NCBI RefSeq assembly: GCF_014779555.2
Contig: NZ_CP094357.1
Location: 248,001-312,000, forward strand
Length of the DNA stretch: 64,000 nucleotides
Source: Lysobacter capsici
GTDB lineage: Bacteria; Pseudomonadota; Gammaproteobacteria; Xanthomonadales; Xanthomonadaceae
Reading direction: 5' to 3'
Each line of letters opens with the position of its first letter. The stretch's first letter is position 1. Shown in pieces: positions 16,406 through 26,065 of this stretch. The position numbers were made by a program, and so were the translations under genes. The notes under the pieces are model-generated. The model had not been told where the DNA came from and made no database searches. It was given only the letters and a program-made list of their open reading frames with translations.

Positions 16406-18157
16406 TCAATCCAGGCGCAGCCGCCGTTCGGCATAGGCGTACAGCGGGCGCCACACGATTCGGTTGAACAAGGTGACGAACAGCGACATCACCGCGACGC
16501 CGAGCACCACCCGATGGAAGTCGCCGGCTTGCGTGGCGCGCGCGATGTAGGCACCCAGTCCGTAGGCTTCGACCCGCTGATCGCCCCAATGCACCAGCTC
16601 GGCGACGATGCTCGCGTTCCACGAGCCGCCCGACGCGGTCAGCGCGCCGGTGACGTAATAGGGAAATACGCCGGGCAGGATCGCGCGCCGCCACCAAGTC
16701 CGCGAACGCAGCCGATACACCGTCGCGGCTTCGCGCAGATCGGTCGGGTAGGCGCTGGCGCCGGCGATGACGTTGAACAGGATGTACCACTGGGTGCCGA
16801 GCACCATCAGCGGCGACAGCCACAGGTTCGGGTTCGCGCCGGTGCGCATGATCGCGATCACCGCCACCGGGAACAGCACGTTTGCCGGGAACGCGGCGAG
16901 GAACTGCGCCAGCGGCTGCACGCGCTGCGCCAGCCGCGGACGCAGGCCGATCCACACCCCGACCGGCACCCAGATCACGCTGGCGATCGCGATCAGGACC
17001 GCCACCCGCGCCAAGGTCGCCAGGCCGCCGCCGAACGCCTCGGCCACATCGCCCAGGCTCAGCGTCTGACGGCCGTAATCGAAGGCGAACCAGCCGCCCC
17101 AGGCCGCCACCGCGAGGGTCAGCGCCAGCCAGATGCGATCACGCCAGTCCGTCGTTGCCGCGCGCTCGGGTGCCGCCGCGATCGCGCGCGTACGCAGCCG
17201 CAGCAGCATCGCGCGTTGCCACAGCCACGCGATCGGCCGCAGCGCGCGCTTGAGCAGACGCGTGCGCCGCGCCATGTCGTAGACCCACGACGCCGGCCGC
17301 TGCTGTCCGGCGGTCTGCTCGACCCGGAACTTATCGGCCCAGGCGACGATCGGGCGGAACAGCAACTGATCGTAGAGCGCGATCAACAACGCCATCGCCA
17401 ATACCGCCCAGGCGACCGCGGCGATGTCCTTGTGCGCGATCGCCAGCGCCAGGTACGAGCCGATGCCCGGCAGTTCGAGCGTGGTGTCGCCGACCGTGAT
17501 CGCTTCGGACGCGACCACGAAGAACCAGCCGCCCGACATCGACATCATCATGTTCCACACCAGTCCCGGCGCGGCGAACGGCGCGTCCAGGCGCCAGAAA
17601 CGCTGCCATGCGCTCAGGCCGAAACCGCGGCTGACTTCATCCAGATCGCGCGGCACCGTGCGCAGCGACTGGTAGAACGAGAAGGTCATGTTCCAGGCCT
17701 GACTGGTGAAGATCGCGAACACCGCCGCGCATTCCGCGCCGAGCTGGCGACCCGGGAACAGGCCGAGAAAAAAAGTCACGGTGAAGCTGAGAAACCCCAG
17801 CACTGGCACCGATTGCAGGATGTCGAGCGCGGGCACGATCACCCGTTCGGCGCGCCGGCTCTTGGCCGCCCAGGTGGCGACCACGAAGGTGAACAACAGC
17901 GAGGCGAGCATCGCCGCGAACATGCGTAAGGTGGTGCGCAAGGCGTATTCGGACAGGTTCGCGATCCGCAGCGATACCGGCTGTTGGCTCAGGCCGGCCA
18001 GTGGTTCGCGCAGGTCGGCCGCGCCGTGCGCGAGCGCGGCCGCGGCGGCGATCAGCAGCGCGAACGCGGCCAGGTCATAGGCATTGGGCCAGGCGCGCGC
18101 GCGGACCAGCGCGGCGACCAGCGGGGAGTGCGGACGGGGACGGACGATGGGCGTCAT
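16406..18157 (-). CDS. Fused double-domain ABC transporter permease (NitT/TauT type)
   Basis: 583 residues from the ATG at 18157 (GAG at -10); a 19-residue longer frame lacks a ribosome site. Two copies of the binding-protein-dependent permease domain are fused. The first covers about residues 70-280, with EAA-loop-like sequence DEVSRGFGLSAWQRFWRLDA. The second covers about 360-580 (YPTDLREAATVYRLRSRTWW). Each has about six membrane helices, so one polypeptide can replace the usual permease dimer. It heads a likely operon with the ATPase and the MgtC-like gene. The periplasmic binding protein must be encoded elsewhere or be missing. Confidence 0.9.
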   Translation of the reverse strand: MTPIVRPRPHSPLVAALVRARAWPNAYDLAAFALLIAAAAALAHGAADLREPLAGLSQQPVSLRIANLSEYALRTTLRMFAAMLASLLFTFVVATWAAKSRRAERVIVPALDILQSVPVLGFLSFTVTFFLGLFPGRQLGAECAAVFAIFTSQAWNMTFSFYQSLRTVPRDLDEVSRGFGLSAWQRFWRLDAPFAAPGLVWNMMMSMSGGWFFVVASEAITVGDTTLELPGIGSYLALAIAHKDIAAVAWAVLAMALLIALYDQLLFRPIVAWADKFRVEQTAGQQRPASWVYDMARRTRLLKRALRPIAWLWQRAMLLRLRTRAIAAAPERAATTDWRDRIWLALTLAVAAWGGWFAFDYGRQTLSLGDVAEAFGGGLATLARVAVLIAIASVIWVPVGVWIGLRPRLAQRVQPLAQFLAAFPANVLFPVAVIAIMRTGANPNLWLSPLMVLGTQWYILFNVIAGASAYPTDLREAATVYRLRSRTWWRRAILPGVFPYYVTGALTASGGSWNASIVAELVHWGDQRVEAYGLGAYIARATQAGDFHRVVLGVAVMSLFVTLFNRIVWRPLYAYAERRLRLD

Positions 18158-19016
18158 GGCGAATCTCGATGCGGCTCGATGGAGCGGCGCGGTTCGGTCG
18201 AACCGCGGCGGCACGGGTGAATGCGCGGTACGCGCATGCGGCCGGCGGAGGTTCCTCGCTCACGCCTTCGGCGCGGTTCGTGCGCCAACGGCATTCGAGA
18301 CGCTGGTCGAGCCCATTGCGTTGCCAGCGCGCGGTCAGGCGCGGGTTGTCGTCGGTTGCGCGGCGATGCGCGCTCGCGGCGGCGTGGTCGTTCGCCAAGC
18401 GCGCGCGGCTTGGCGCGACGGCGTCATCGACCAACAGGCGAGCGTCGACGCGCGCTGCACGCACGGATGCGAGCAGGCGCGCTACCGACTGCGCTGCAAT
18501 CGGGACGAATGCGGTCTTCGGGGGCATCGGCGATCTCCGGACGAACGGAAACGCCAAAGGCCACCTGGGCAGGTGTCTTCAGATGGAAACTGCAGTGCTT
18601 GTGTAGAGACGCGCGAATCGACGATTCGGCGATAGCGGCTCCGTTCTGCGTGAACGGGGCCGACCTGGGACATCCCAGACCTGTGGCGATCCGTCAGCGC
18701 GCGCGCTGCAGCAAAGGTCTAGATCGACTGTCCAAGGGGAGCCTCTGGGGTGGGCGGGAATGCGTGAACGGGCGCATGATCCTCGCCGATCGCCACCGGG
18801 TCAACCCCGCGCGGGCCTTTGCTGCATGAAGGTTTTGTAATGCGCGGCCGCGTCGAGGCCGTTCGCGCCTGCGATCGCGGACGATCCGAAGCCAGGTTGC
18901 CACGGTTGAATTCGCCCGTGACAAACTGGCGAGAATGCAGGCTGGCCGGCGCACCGTTCACGCATCGCCGTGACCTTGCCAGCGCATCAATGCACGCGGC
19001 CACGGAGGCAAAGCGG
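18158..19016. other. 859-bp gap with no confident gene
   Basis: The only frame with a ribosome site is a minus-strand ATG at 18527 (GGAG 7 nt upstream) running to 18075. It overlaps the permease start out of frame and has an Arg/Ala-rich, non-family-like product, so I do not call it. No hairpin terminator or tandem repeat stands out. The promoters of the ABC operon (minus) and of the membrane-protein gene (plus) should lie here. Confidence 0.5.
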
Positions 19017-19406
19017 ATGAGCGAAATCGACTGGGCGTTCGTGTTGCCCTTGCTGGTGCTCAACGGCGTGACCACGCTGCTGGCGTGGAACAGCCGCAAC
19101 CACGCCGGCCGTTCGCGCCGACGCCAGATCGCACTGATCTGGCTGTTGCCGGTGATCGGCGCGGTGCTGGCGCTGATCGCACAGGCGCAACGCAAACCGC
19201 CGGCCGCGCGCGTGTCGGTGTCGCGCGCCAACACGCTGCATTACGGCAACGGCGCGACGGTATGGAGTTCGGCCGTGGCCTATCGTTACGAACGCGATGG
19301 ATACGCCAGCGATGGCGGCAGCGACGGTGGCGGCAGCGCCACGGGAAACGGCGACGGTGGCGGCAGCGACGGTGGTTGCAGCAGCGACGGCGGCGGTTGC
19401 GGCTGA
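19017..19406 (+). CDS. Small two-helix membrane protein with Gly/Ser/Asp/Cys tail
   Basis: 129 residues from the ATG at 19017, which has GGAGG 9 nt upstream. Two hydrophobic helices (WAFVLPLLVLNGVTTLLAW and IALIWLLPVIGAVLALIA) are separated by a basic loop, NHAGRSRRRQ. The pattern resembles the N-terminal PLDc_N-type membrane anchor, without any phospholipase domain. The last 40 residues are a Gly/Ser/Asp repeat with two cysteines (GGGSDGGCSSDGGGCG), probably flexible and exposed. Function unknown. The neighbouring tetR gene is convergent. Confidence 0.75.
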   Translation: MSEIDWAFVLPLLVLNGVTTLLAWNSRNHAGRSRRRQIALIWLLPVIGAVLALIAQAQRKPPAARVSVSRANTLHYGNGATVWSSAVAYRYERDGYASDGGSDGGGSATGNGDGGGSDGGCSSDGGGCG

Positions 19407-19436
19407 GCCGCCGTCGGACGCGATGCGCCGCGACGG

Positions 19437-20027
19437 TCAGTCCGCGCGCATCCAACGCTCGATCAACGACGCCAGGGTCCGCGCCGCATCCATTTCGGTC
19501 ATGCGTCCGGCGCTCATCTCGCGCGACAGGGACTCGCCCGCGCCGACGATGGCGATGCAGCGGCGCCGCAGTTCGGCGTCGTCGACCTTGGCGTACGGCG
19601 CCAGCAGATCGCGATAGAACGCCACATAGCCCTGCACCAGTTCCTGCTGCACGCGCTCCATCTGCTCGTCGCCCTTGAGCGCGGCGAAGATCGCGTGGCA
19701 CTCCGGGCCGGCGGTGCGGAAGCAGCTCATGTAGCTGTCGCCCATCAACGCGGCGACATCGGCCAGACGCTTGGGCGTGCGGGCGAAATCCTGGGCGACG
19801 GTCGCGGCCTGACGTTCGTCGATCTGCTTGTACAGCGCGATCAGCAGACCCGAACGGGTGCCGAAGTGCTCGTAAGCGATCGGCTTGCTGACGCCGGCGC
19901 GCTCGGCCACGTAACCCAGGGTCAGCGCGTCGGTGCCTTGCTCGCGCACGATCGTCATCGCCGTTTCCAGCAATTGGTCGCGGCGTTCGGCCTTGGGCAG
20001 GCGGCGGGCGGGGGCGGAGGAACTCAT
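19437..20027 (-). CDS. TetR-family transcriptional repressor
   Basis: 196 residues. The TetR helix-turn-helix is at residues 12-60: LETAMTIVREQGTDALTLGY followed by VAERAGVSKPIAYEHFGTRS. The C-terminal two-thirds are the helical ligand-binding and dimerisation domain, which is not conserved enough to name the ligand. It is transcribed divergently from the oxidoreductase and RND genes, with the 17-bp palindrome at 20091-20107 in the 142-bp shared promoter. The likely job is to repress that pair and itself until a ligand is present. Confidence 0.9.
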   Translation of the reverse strand: MSSSAPARRLPKAERRDQLLETAMTIVREQGTDALTLGYVAERAGVSKPIAYEHFGTRSGLLIALYKQIDERQAATVAQDFARTPKRLADVAALMGDSYMSCFRTAGPECHAIFAALKGDEQMERVQQELVQGYVAFYRDLLAPYAKVDDAELRRRCIAIVGAGESLSREMSAGRMTEMDAARTLASLIERWMRAD

Positions 20028-20060
20028 GCGCGGGACTCGTGCGGGGAAGACAGGAAGCGC

Positions 20061-20107
20061 TTGACAGCGCCGGGCGAAGTGTATCTTACTATTGGTAACT
20101 TACCAAT
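20061..20107. promoter_or_regulatory. Divergent promoter with TetR operator ATTGGTAA-C-TTACCAAT
   Basis: A perfect 17-bp palindrome (20091-20107) lies between the divergent tetR and oxidoreductase starts, 64 bp upstream of the oxidoreductase ATG. A TTGACA box at 20061 and the AT-rich TATCTTACTATT that follows look like a plus-strand promoter, with the operator covering its -10 side. TetR dimers bind exactly this kind of site; the pairing is inferred. Confidence 0.7.
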
Positions 20108-20169
20108 CGTAGCTTGTGCCGGAATCCATTCCGGACCCGCGCCGGCCACCTCCTCACGGAATCCTCGTC

Positions 20170-21201
20170 ATGAACGCAAACGCTCTCAAGCCCGTCCTCA
20201 TCATCGGCGGTTCCGGCGTGGTCGGCGCGCAAGGCGCGCGGGCCCTGCGCCGGCTGCACCCCGAGCTGCCGATAGCGATCGCCGGCCGCGACCTGGCCCG
20301 CGCCGAAGCGGTCGCCGCGGCCCTCGGCAACGCTCACGCATTGCGCGTGGACCTGCAACGCGCCGATCTCGGCCTGCCCGAGGACGCGCAATTCTCCGCG
20401 CTGGTGTTGTTCGTCAAGGACGACACCCTCAACTCGCTCAAGTACGCGCAACGCCACCGCCTGCCTTACGTCAGCACCTCCAGCGGTTCGTTCGAGATCG
20501 CCCCGGAAGTGGCGCGCCATCTGCGCGCACCCGATGCCGCGCCGATCCTGCTCGCCAGCCACTGGCTGGCCGGCGCGGCGACCTTGCCGACCCTGCATTT
20601 CGCCGAAGAATTCCGCCGCGTCGACCGGATCGAAATCGGCGCGCTGCTCGACGAACACGACATGGGCGGCCCGGCCGCGGCGGCCGATTACGAACGCCTG
20701 GTCGATGCCGCCGCCGCGCAGATTCTCGAAAACGGCCGCTGGCGCTGGGTGCGCGGCGACGAGGCCGCGCGCAGTTTTCTGAGCGTGGACGGCACCCGCG
20801 TGGCGGCGTCGGCGTATTCGCCGCTGGACGTGGTCAGCCTGGCCGCGGCGACCGACGCGCATTCGATCCGCCTCGACATGGCGCTGGGCGAAAGCGCGAG
20901 CCGGCGCCGTGGCGAAGCGTTCTCGACCGAGATCGTGATCGAACTGGAAGGCGAGTTGCACGACGGCCGCATCGCGCGCCGCCGGCACGAACTGACCCAT
21001 CCGCAAGGCCAGGCGCCGATCACCGCTATCGGCATCGCGCTTGGCGTCGAACGCCTGCTGGGCCTCGCCGGCGGCGAGGCGGTCGCGCCCGGCCTGTACA
21101 CGCCCGACGTGCTGATCGACCCGGCGTATCAGCTGCAGCGCCTGCGCGAATTCGGCGTGCAGGTGCGTCGCGCGCCGGATGCGATCGCCGCCGCCGCGTA
21201 A
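20170..21201 (+). CDS. Saccharopine dehydrogenase-like NAD(P)-binding oxidoreductase
   Basis: 343 residues from the ATG at 20170. The Rossmann start VLIIGGSGVVGAQGARALRR is at residues 9-28, with a downstream IAIAGRDLARAEAVAAAL that binds the cofactor ribose or phosphate. The rest resembles the saccharopine dehydrogenase-like superfamily, whose members act on diverse substrates (amino acids, lipids, enoyl groups). No substrate motif is visible. It is the first gene after the TetR operator and precedes the RND pump by 109 bp on the same strand, so co-transcription and a shared substrate or stress are likely. Confidence 0.85.
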   Translation: MNANALKPVLIIGGSGVVGAQGARALRRLHPELPIAIAGRDLARAEAVAAALGNAHALRVDLQRADLGLPEDAQFSALVLFVKDDTLNSLKYAQRHRLPYVSTSSGSFEIAPEVARHLRAPDAAPILLASHWLAGAATLPTLHFAEEFRRVDRIEIGALLDEHDMGGPAAAADYERLVDAAAAQILENGRWRWVRGDEAARSFLSVDGTRVAASAYSPLDVVSLAAATDAHSIRLDMALGESASRRRGEAFSTEIVIELEGELHDGRIARRRHELTHPQGQAPITAIGIALGVERLLGLAGGEAVAPGLYTPDVLIDPAYQLQRLREFGVQVRRAPDAIAAAA

Positions 21202-21310
21202 GCAAGACCGCGGCGAATCCCGCCGCGAATTCGGTCTCATCCTTCAAACGGCCGACGCCGATGCGTCGGCCGCGACCCCTTGTGGCCGCGCGTCGCGGCA
21301 GGACACCGTC

Positions 21311-24300
21311 ATGGACTTCTCGCGTTTCTTCATCGACCGGCCGATCTTCGCCGCGGTGCTGTCGATCCTGATCTTCGCCGCCGGCCTGATCGCGTTGCCG
21401 CTGTTGCCGGTCAGCGAATACCCCGAGGTGGTGCCGCCGACCGTGGTGGTGCGCGCGGTCTATCCCGGCGCCAATCCCAAGATGATCGCGCAGACCGTGG
21501 CCACGCCGCTGGAGGAGGCGATCAACGGCGTGCAGGACATGATGTACATGAAGTCGGTGGCCGGCACCGACGGCGTGCTGGTCACCACGGTGACTTTCAA
21601 ACCCGGCACCGATCCCGATCAGGCCCAGGTGCAGGTGCAGAACCGGGTCAGCCAGGCGCATGCGCGCCTGCCCGAGGACGTGCGCCGGCAAGGCGTGACC
21701 ACGCAGAAGCAATCGCCGACGCTGACCATGCTGGTGCATCTGGTATCGCCCGACGGTCGGTACGATTCGCTGTACCTGCGCAATTACGCGACCTTGAAAC
21801 TCAAGGACGAACTCGCGCGCCTGCCCGGCGTGGGCCAGACCCAGATGTTCGGCAGCGGCGACTACGCGATGCGGATCTGGCTCGATCCGGGCCGCATCGC
21901 CGCGCGCGGCCTCACGGCCGGCGACGTGGTGCGCGCGATCCGCGAACAGAACGTGCAGGTCTCGGCCGGCCAGCTCGGCGCCGAACCGATGCCCGGCGGC
22001 AGCGATTTCCTGGTGCCGATCAACAGCCAGGGCCGCTTGAACAGCGTGGCCGAATTCGCCCAGATCGTGCTCAAGCGCGGCGACGATGGCACGATCGTGC
22101 GCCTGTCGGATGTGGCGCGGATCGAGCTCGACGCGGCTGACTACACCTTGCGCGCGCAGCTCGACAACGTCGACGCGGTGGCGATCGGCATCTTCGAATC
22201 GCCCGGCGCCAATTCGATCGCGCTGTCGGACGCGGTGCGCGAACGCATGGACGAATTGTCGCGAAAATTTCCGCCCGGGCTGGAGTACCGAATCGTCTAC
22301 GACCCGACCGTGTTCGTGCGCGATTCGATCAAGGCGGTGGTGACCACGCTGGCCGAAGCGGTGCTGCTGGTGGTGTTGGTGGTGATCGTGTTCCTGCAGA
22401 CCTGGCGCGCATCGATCATCCCGCTGCAGGCGGTGCCGGTGTCGGTGGTCGGCACCTTCGCGGCCTTGTACGTGTTCGGATTCTCGATCAACACCTTGAG
22501 CCTGTTCGGTCTGGTGCTGGCGATCGGCATCGTGGTCGACGACGCGATCGTGGTGGTGGAAAACGTCGAGCGCAACATCGAAGGCGGGCTGACTCCGCTG
22601 GAAGCAGCGCATCAGGCGATGCGCGAAGTGTCCGGGCCGATCATCGCCATCGCCCTGGTGCTGTGCGCGGTGTTCGTGCCGATGGCGTTCCTGTCGGGGG
22701 TGACCGGTCAGTTCTACAAGCAGTTCGCGGTGACCATCGCGATCTCCACGGTGATCTCGGCGATCAATTCATTGACGCTGTCGCCGGCACTCGCGGCCTT
22801 GTTGCTCAAACCGCACGGCGCGCCGAAGGATGCCGCGACGCGGCTCATCGATCGCTTGCTGGGCTGGCTGTTCCGGCCGTTCAATCGCTTCTTCGGTTCG
22901 AGTTCGCAGCGCTACCACGGCGCGATCGGCCGCCTGCTCGGCCGGCGCGGCGCGGTGCTCGCGATGTACGTGGTGTTGCTCGCGCTGAGCGGGCTGATGT
23001 TCAAGGCGGTGCCGGGCGGGTTCATCCCGACCCAGGACAAGCTGTACCTGATCGGCGGCGTGCAATTGCCCGCCGGCGCGTCGCTGTCGCGCACCGATGC
23101 CTTGACCCGCAAGATGAGCGCGATCGCGATGCAGACCGACGGCGTGGCCGCATCGGAAGGTTATCCCGGCCTGAACCCGCTGCAATTCACCAACACGCCG
23201 AACAGCGGGACACTGTTCTTCGAACTCGAACCGTTCGACCGGCGCGGGCGCAGCGCGCAGGCGATCAACGCCGAACTCAACGAGAAATTCGCGAGTCTGC
23301 AGGAAGGCGTGGCGTTCTCGTTCATGCCGCCGCCGATCCTCGGCCTGGGCACCGGCTCGGGCTATGCGCTGTACATCCAGGACCGCGACGGCCAGGGCTA
23401 CGGCGCCTTGCAGAACGCGCTCAACGATTTCACCGGCGCGATCGCGGGCACGCCGGGACTGGGCGTGCCGATCAGCACCTATCAGGCCAACGTGCCGCAA
23501 CTCGATGCGCAGGTCGACCGGCTCAAGGCCAAGGCGCAAAGCGTACCGCTGAGCGAGCTGTTCGATACCTTGCAGACCTATCTGGGCTCGGCCTACGTCA
23601 ACGACTTCAATCAGTTCGGCCGCACCTACCAGGTGATCGCCCAGGCCGACGGCGCGCATCGCGACAGCGTCGAGGACATCGCCAACCTGCGCGTGCGCAA
23701 CGATCGCGGGCAGATGGTGCCGCTGGGTTCGATGGTCACCCTCGCTCACAGCTATGGCCCGGACCCGGTGATCCGCTACAACGGTTATCCCGCCGCGGAC
23801 CTGATCGGCGAGGCCGATCCGCGCGTGCTGTCGTCGAGTCAGGCGATGCAGTCGCTGCGCGACATCGCCCGGAAGACGCTGCCCAACGGCATGCGGATCG
23901 AATGGACCGATCTGAGTTATCAGCAGGCGACCCAGGGCTCGTCGGCGCTGATCGTGTTTCCGCTGGCGGTGCTGCTGGCGTTTCTGGTGCTCGCGGCCTT
24001 GTACGAAAGCTGGACCTTGCCGCTGGCGGTGATCCTGATCGTGCCGATGACCTTGCTGTCGGCCTTGGCCGGCGTGTGGCTCAGCGGAGGCGACAACAAC
24101 GTATTCGTGCAGGTCGGTCTGGTGGTGCTGATGGGGTTGGCGTGCAAGAACGCGATCCTGATCGTCGAGTTCGCGCGCGAACTGGAGTGGCAGGGGCGCG
24201 GCATCGTCGAGGCCGCGCTGGAGGCCTGCCGCCTGCGTTTGCGCCCGATCGTGATGACCTCGATCGCGTTCATCGCCGGCACCGTGCCGTTGCTGATCGG

Positions 24301-24508
24301 CCAGGGCGCGGGTAGCGAAGTGCGCGCGGCGACCGGCGTGACGGTGTTCGCGGGGATGCTCGGGGTGACCTTATTCGGTTTGTTTCTGACGCCGGTGTTT
24401 TATGTGGCGTTGCGGATGTGGGTGGCGCGCAGGGGCGGGGTGATGGTGGGCGCTGGTGCGTCGTCGTCCATAGTCGAAGAGGCGGCTGGTTCTGCGACTC
24501 CTCATTGA
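21311..24508 (+). CDS. RND multidrug efflux pump, inner-membrane subunit (MexF/OqxB-like)
   Basis: 1,065 residues, the normal HAE1 length. It starts MDFSRFFIDRPIFAAVLSIL and contains YPGANPKMIAQTVATPLEEA, very close to the MexF/OqxB branch. Two halves of one plus five helices frame two large periplasmic loops. Helix 4 carries the proton-relay aspartates in GIVVDDAIVVVENVERNI. It would export hydrophobic drugs or metabolites by proton antiport in a tripartite complex. The periplasmic adaptor and outer-membrane channel genes, normally adjacent, are absent here, so it must borrow them. Confidence 0.93.
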   Translation: MDFSRFFIDRPIFAAVLSILIFAAGLIALPLLPVSEYPEVVPPTVVVRAVYPGANPKMIAQTVATPLEEAINGVQDMMYMKSVAGTDGVLVTTVTFKPGTDPDQAQVQVQNRVSQAHARLPEDVRRQGVTTQKQSPTLTMLVHLVSPDGRYDSLYLRNYATLKLKDELARLPGVGQTQMFGSGDYAMRIWLDPGRIAARGLTAGDVVRAIREQNVQVSAGQLGAEPMPGGSDFLVPINSQGRLNSVAEFAQIVLKRGDDGTIVRLSDVARIELDAADYTLRAQLDNVDAVAIGIFESPGANSIALSDAVRERMDELSRKFPPGLEYRIVYDPTVFVRDSIKAVVTTLAEAVLLVVLVVIVFLQTWRASIIPLQAVPVSVVGTFAALYVFGFSINTLSLFGLVLAIGIVVDDAIVVVENVERNIEGGLTPLEAAHQAMREVSGPIIAIALVLCAVFVPMAFLSGVTGQFYKQFAVTIAISTVISAINSLTLSPALAALLLKPHGAPKDAATRLIDRLLGWLFRPFNRFFGSSSQRYHGAIGRLLGRRGAVLAMYVVLLALSGLMFKAVPGGFIPTQDKLYLIGGVQLPAGASLSRTDALTRKMSAIAMQTDGVAASEGYPGLNPLQFTNTPNSGTLFFELEPFDRRGRSAQAINAELNEKFASLQEGVAFSFMPPPILGLGTGSGYALYIQDRDGQGYGALQNALNDFTGAIAGTPGLGVPISTYQANVPQLDAQVDRLKAKAQSVPLSELFDTLQTYLGSAYVNDFNQFGRTYQVIAQADGAHRDSVEDIANLRVRNDRGQMVPLGSMVTLAHSYGPDPVIRYNGYPAADLIGEADPRVLSSSQAMQSLRDIARKTLPNGMRIEWTDLSYQQATQGSSALIVFPLAVLLAFLVLAALYESWTLPLAVILIVPMTLLSALAGVWLSGGDNNVFVQVGLVVLMGLACKNAILIVEFARELEWQGRGIVEAALEACRLRLRPIVMTSIAFIAGTVPLLIGQGAGSEVRAATGVTVFAGMLGVTLFGLFLTPVFYVALRMWVARRGGVMVGAGASSSIVEEAAGSATPH

Positions 24509-25429
24509 AGCAATCGGTGGATGACCATCCCACTGAAGCAATTGGTGGGTGACTGTCTCCACGGAAGTGGCCAGCGCGTCAATCGTCGCCCACTTTGTAA
24601 AAGGGGGCGTGCGCCCGACGTCGGTACGAAGCTGGATCGAAACACCAGCGCGGGGGATTCGCTTTTCCTCTGGGTGCATGCGATCGGGCAAACGCTAAGC
24701 AAAAGCAAAAGCGAATCCCCCTGGCCCCCCTTTTCCAAAGGGGGGACCCCTTCGACAGGGATCGATCCCTTGTTGAAGTTTCGGCAGCTGATGATCCCCG
24801 CGGAAGCGATCGTTAGAGGACCATCCCCACGAAGCGACCATCGCGTCAACCGTCGCCCACTTTGCAAAAGGGGGCGAGCGCCCGACGTCGGTACGAAGCC
24901 GAATCGAAACGCCAGCGCGGGGGATTCGCTTTTCGACTGGGTGCATGCGATCGGGCAAAAGCTAAGCAAAAGCAAAAGCAAAAGCAAAAGCGAATCCCCC
25001 CTGGCCCCCCTTTTCCAAAGGGGGGAACCCCTTCGACAGGGATTGATCCCTTGTTGAAGCTTCGGCAGCTGATGATCCCCGCGGAAGCGATCGATAGAGG
25101 ACCATCCCCACGAAGCGACCATCGTCAACCATCGCCCACTTTGTAAAAGGGGGCGAGCGCCCAACGTCGGTACGAAGCCGAATCGAAGCGCCAGCGCGGG
25201 GGATTCGCTTTTCGCTTGGGTGCAAGCGATCGAGCCGAAACTAAGCAAAAGCAAATCCGCTTCCCCCCTTTTCGAAAGGAGGAAAACCTTAATCAGGACT
25301 GCGACTCGCAACCCCTTTCCCCGCCGGAACAACCGTCCCGGCAGCACCCCAAGCGCCTCGCAACCTCCCCGCCAGCGTGTAAAGTGGCCCGGCCGGGGGG
25401 CCGACTGAATCGACGTCGAGGGGAGTTTC
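24509..25429. repeat. Long tandem repeat array (about 270-bp units)
   Basis: Units beginning CGCCCACTTTGTAAAAGGGG start at 24587, 24854 and 25133 (periods 267 and 279 bp). Each contains a GGGGGATTCGCTTTTC segment, an AAGCAA-type hexamer run (longest at 24964-24992) and a palindrome CCCCTTTTCCAAAGGGGGG. Length differs between units through the number of AGCAAA hexamers. No gene is visible. The CTTTTCCAAAGG palindromes could stop transcription in both directions between the RND and next genes. Confidence 0.8.
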
Positions 25430-25918
25430 GTGGAGCAAGCAATCCGACTGGCCGGCTTCTTCGCCGCGCATGGGGTCTGGTGCGTCGCCGACGGCGAGGC
25501 GCTGATTCCGCTGTACGCGTACGAGGACGCGCAGGGCGCGCGCAAGATGATCCGCTACGACGCCGACTCGCTCGAAGACGGTGTGGCCCTGGCGCGCGCG
25601 AGCCTGGCCCAGAACGACGAGGAGGCCGCGCAGGCGGTGGTCGTCCACGACGGCTATGTCAGCCTGGAGTCGGGACGCACCGACGCCTTGATCGTGATCG
25701 CGCGCGATCACGCCGCCGATCTGACCCTGACCATGGCCATCCCTTACCGCAACGCCGCCCATCCACAGGGCTTCGCGGTGCATCGGCCGAAGTTCCTCGA
25801 CTGGCGCGGCGCGAGCGAACCCGATTACGCGCTGCTCGGCGAACAGTTCTTCGCCGGGGTCGAGATGCACGAACTCGGCGACCGGATCTGGCAGGCCAAG
25901 CTCGACGATTCGATCTGA
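25430..25918 (+). CDS. Conserved-looking hypothetical protein
   Basis: 162 residues from a GTG start with a strong GGGGAG site 5-6 nt upstream. The product is a soluble alpha/beta protein (MEQAIRLAGFFAAHGVWCVA; DALIVIARDHAADLTLTMAI; FAVHRPKFLDWRGAS) with no signal peptide, membrane helix or metal-ligand cluster. The acidic, well-structured sequence and good codon usage argue that it is real. I do not recognise the family, and the neighbours give no hint. Confidence 0.75.
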   Translation: MEQAIRLAGFFAAHGVWCVADGEALIPLYAYEDAQGARKMIRYDADSLEDGVALARASLAQNDEEAAQAVVVHDGYVSLESGRTDALIVIARDHAADLTLTMAIPYRNAAHPQGFAVHRPKFLDWRGASEPDYALLGEQFFAGVEMHELGDRIWQAKLDDSI

Positions 25919-26065
25919 GCGCCACGATCGGCGGCCCCAGGATTGACCCGCGTCACAGAAGCATCGCCTGCCGGCAGCATCTGCAATAACCGACGTGGAT
26001 GATGGCGGGTCGCTCACGACCCATCGCCAGAGCCGTCGCACCATGCAGCCGGGGACCGCGCACCG

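Noticed and set aside
18075-18527. Minus-strand 150-codon frame with a GGAG site, upstream of and overlapping the ABC permease
   Set aside because: It overlaps the permease start out of frame and its product is Arg/Ala-rich with no family-like motifs, typical of chance frames in GC-rich DNA.
24587-25300. CRISPR-like or coding repeats
   Set aside because: Units of about 270 bp without unique spacers; frames through them shift with hexamer number.
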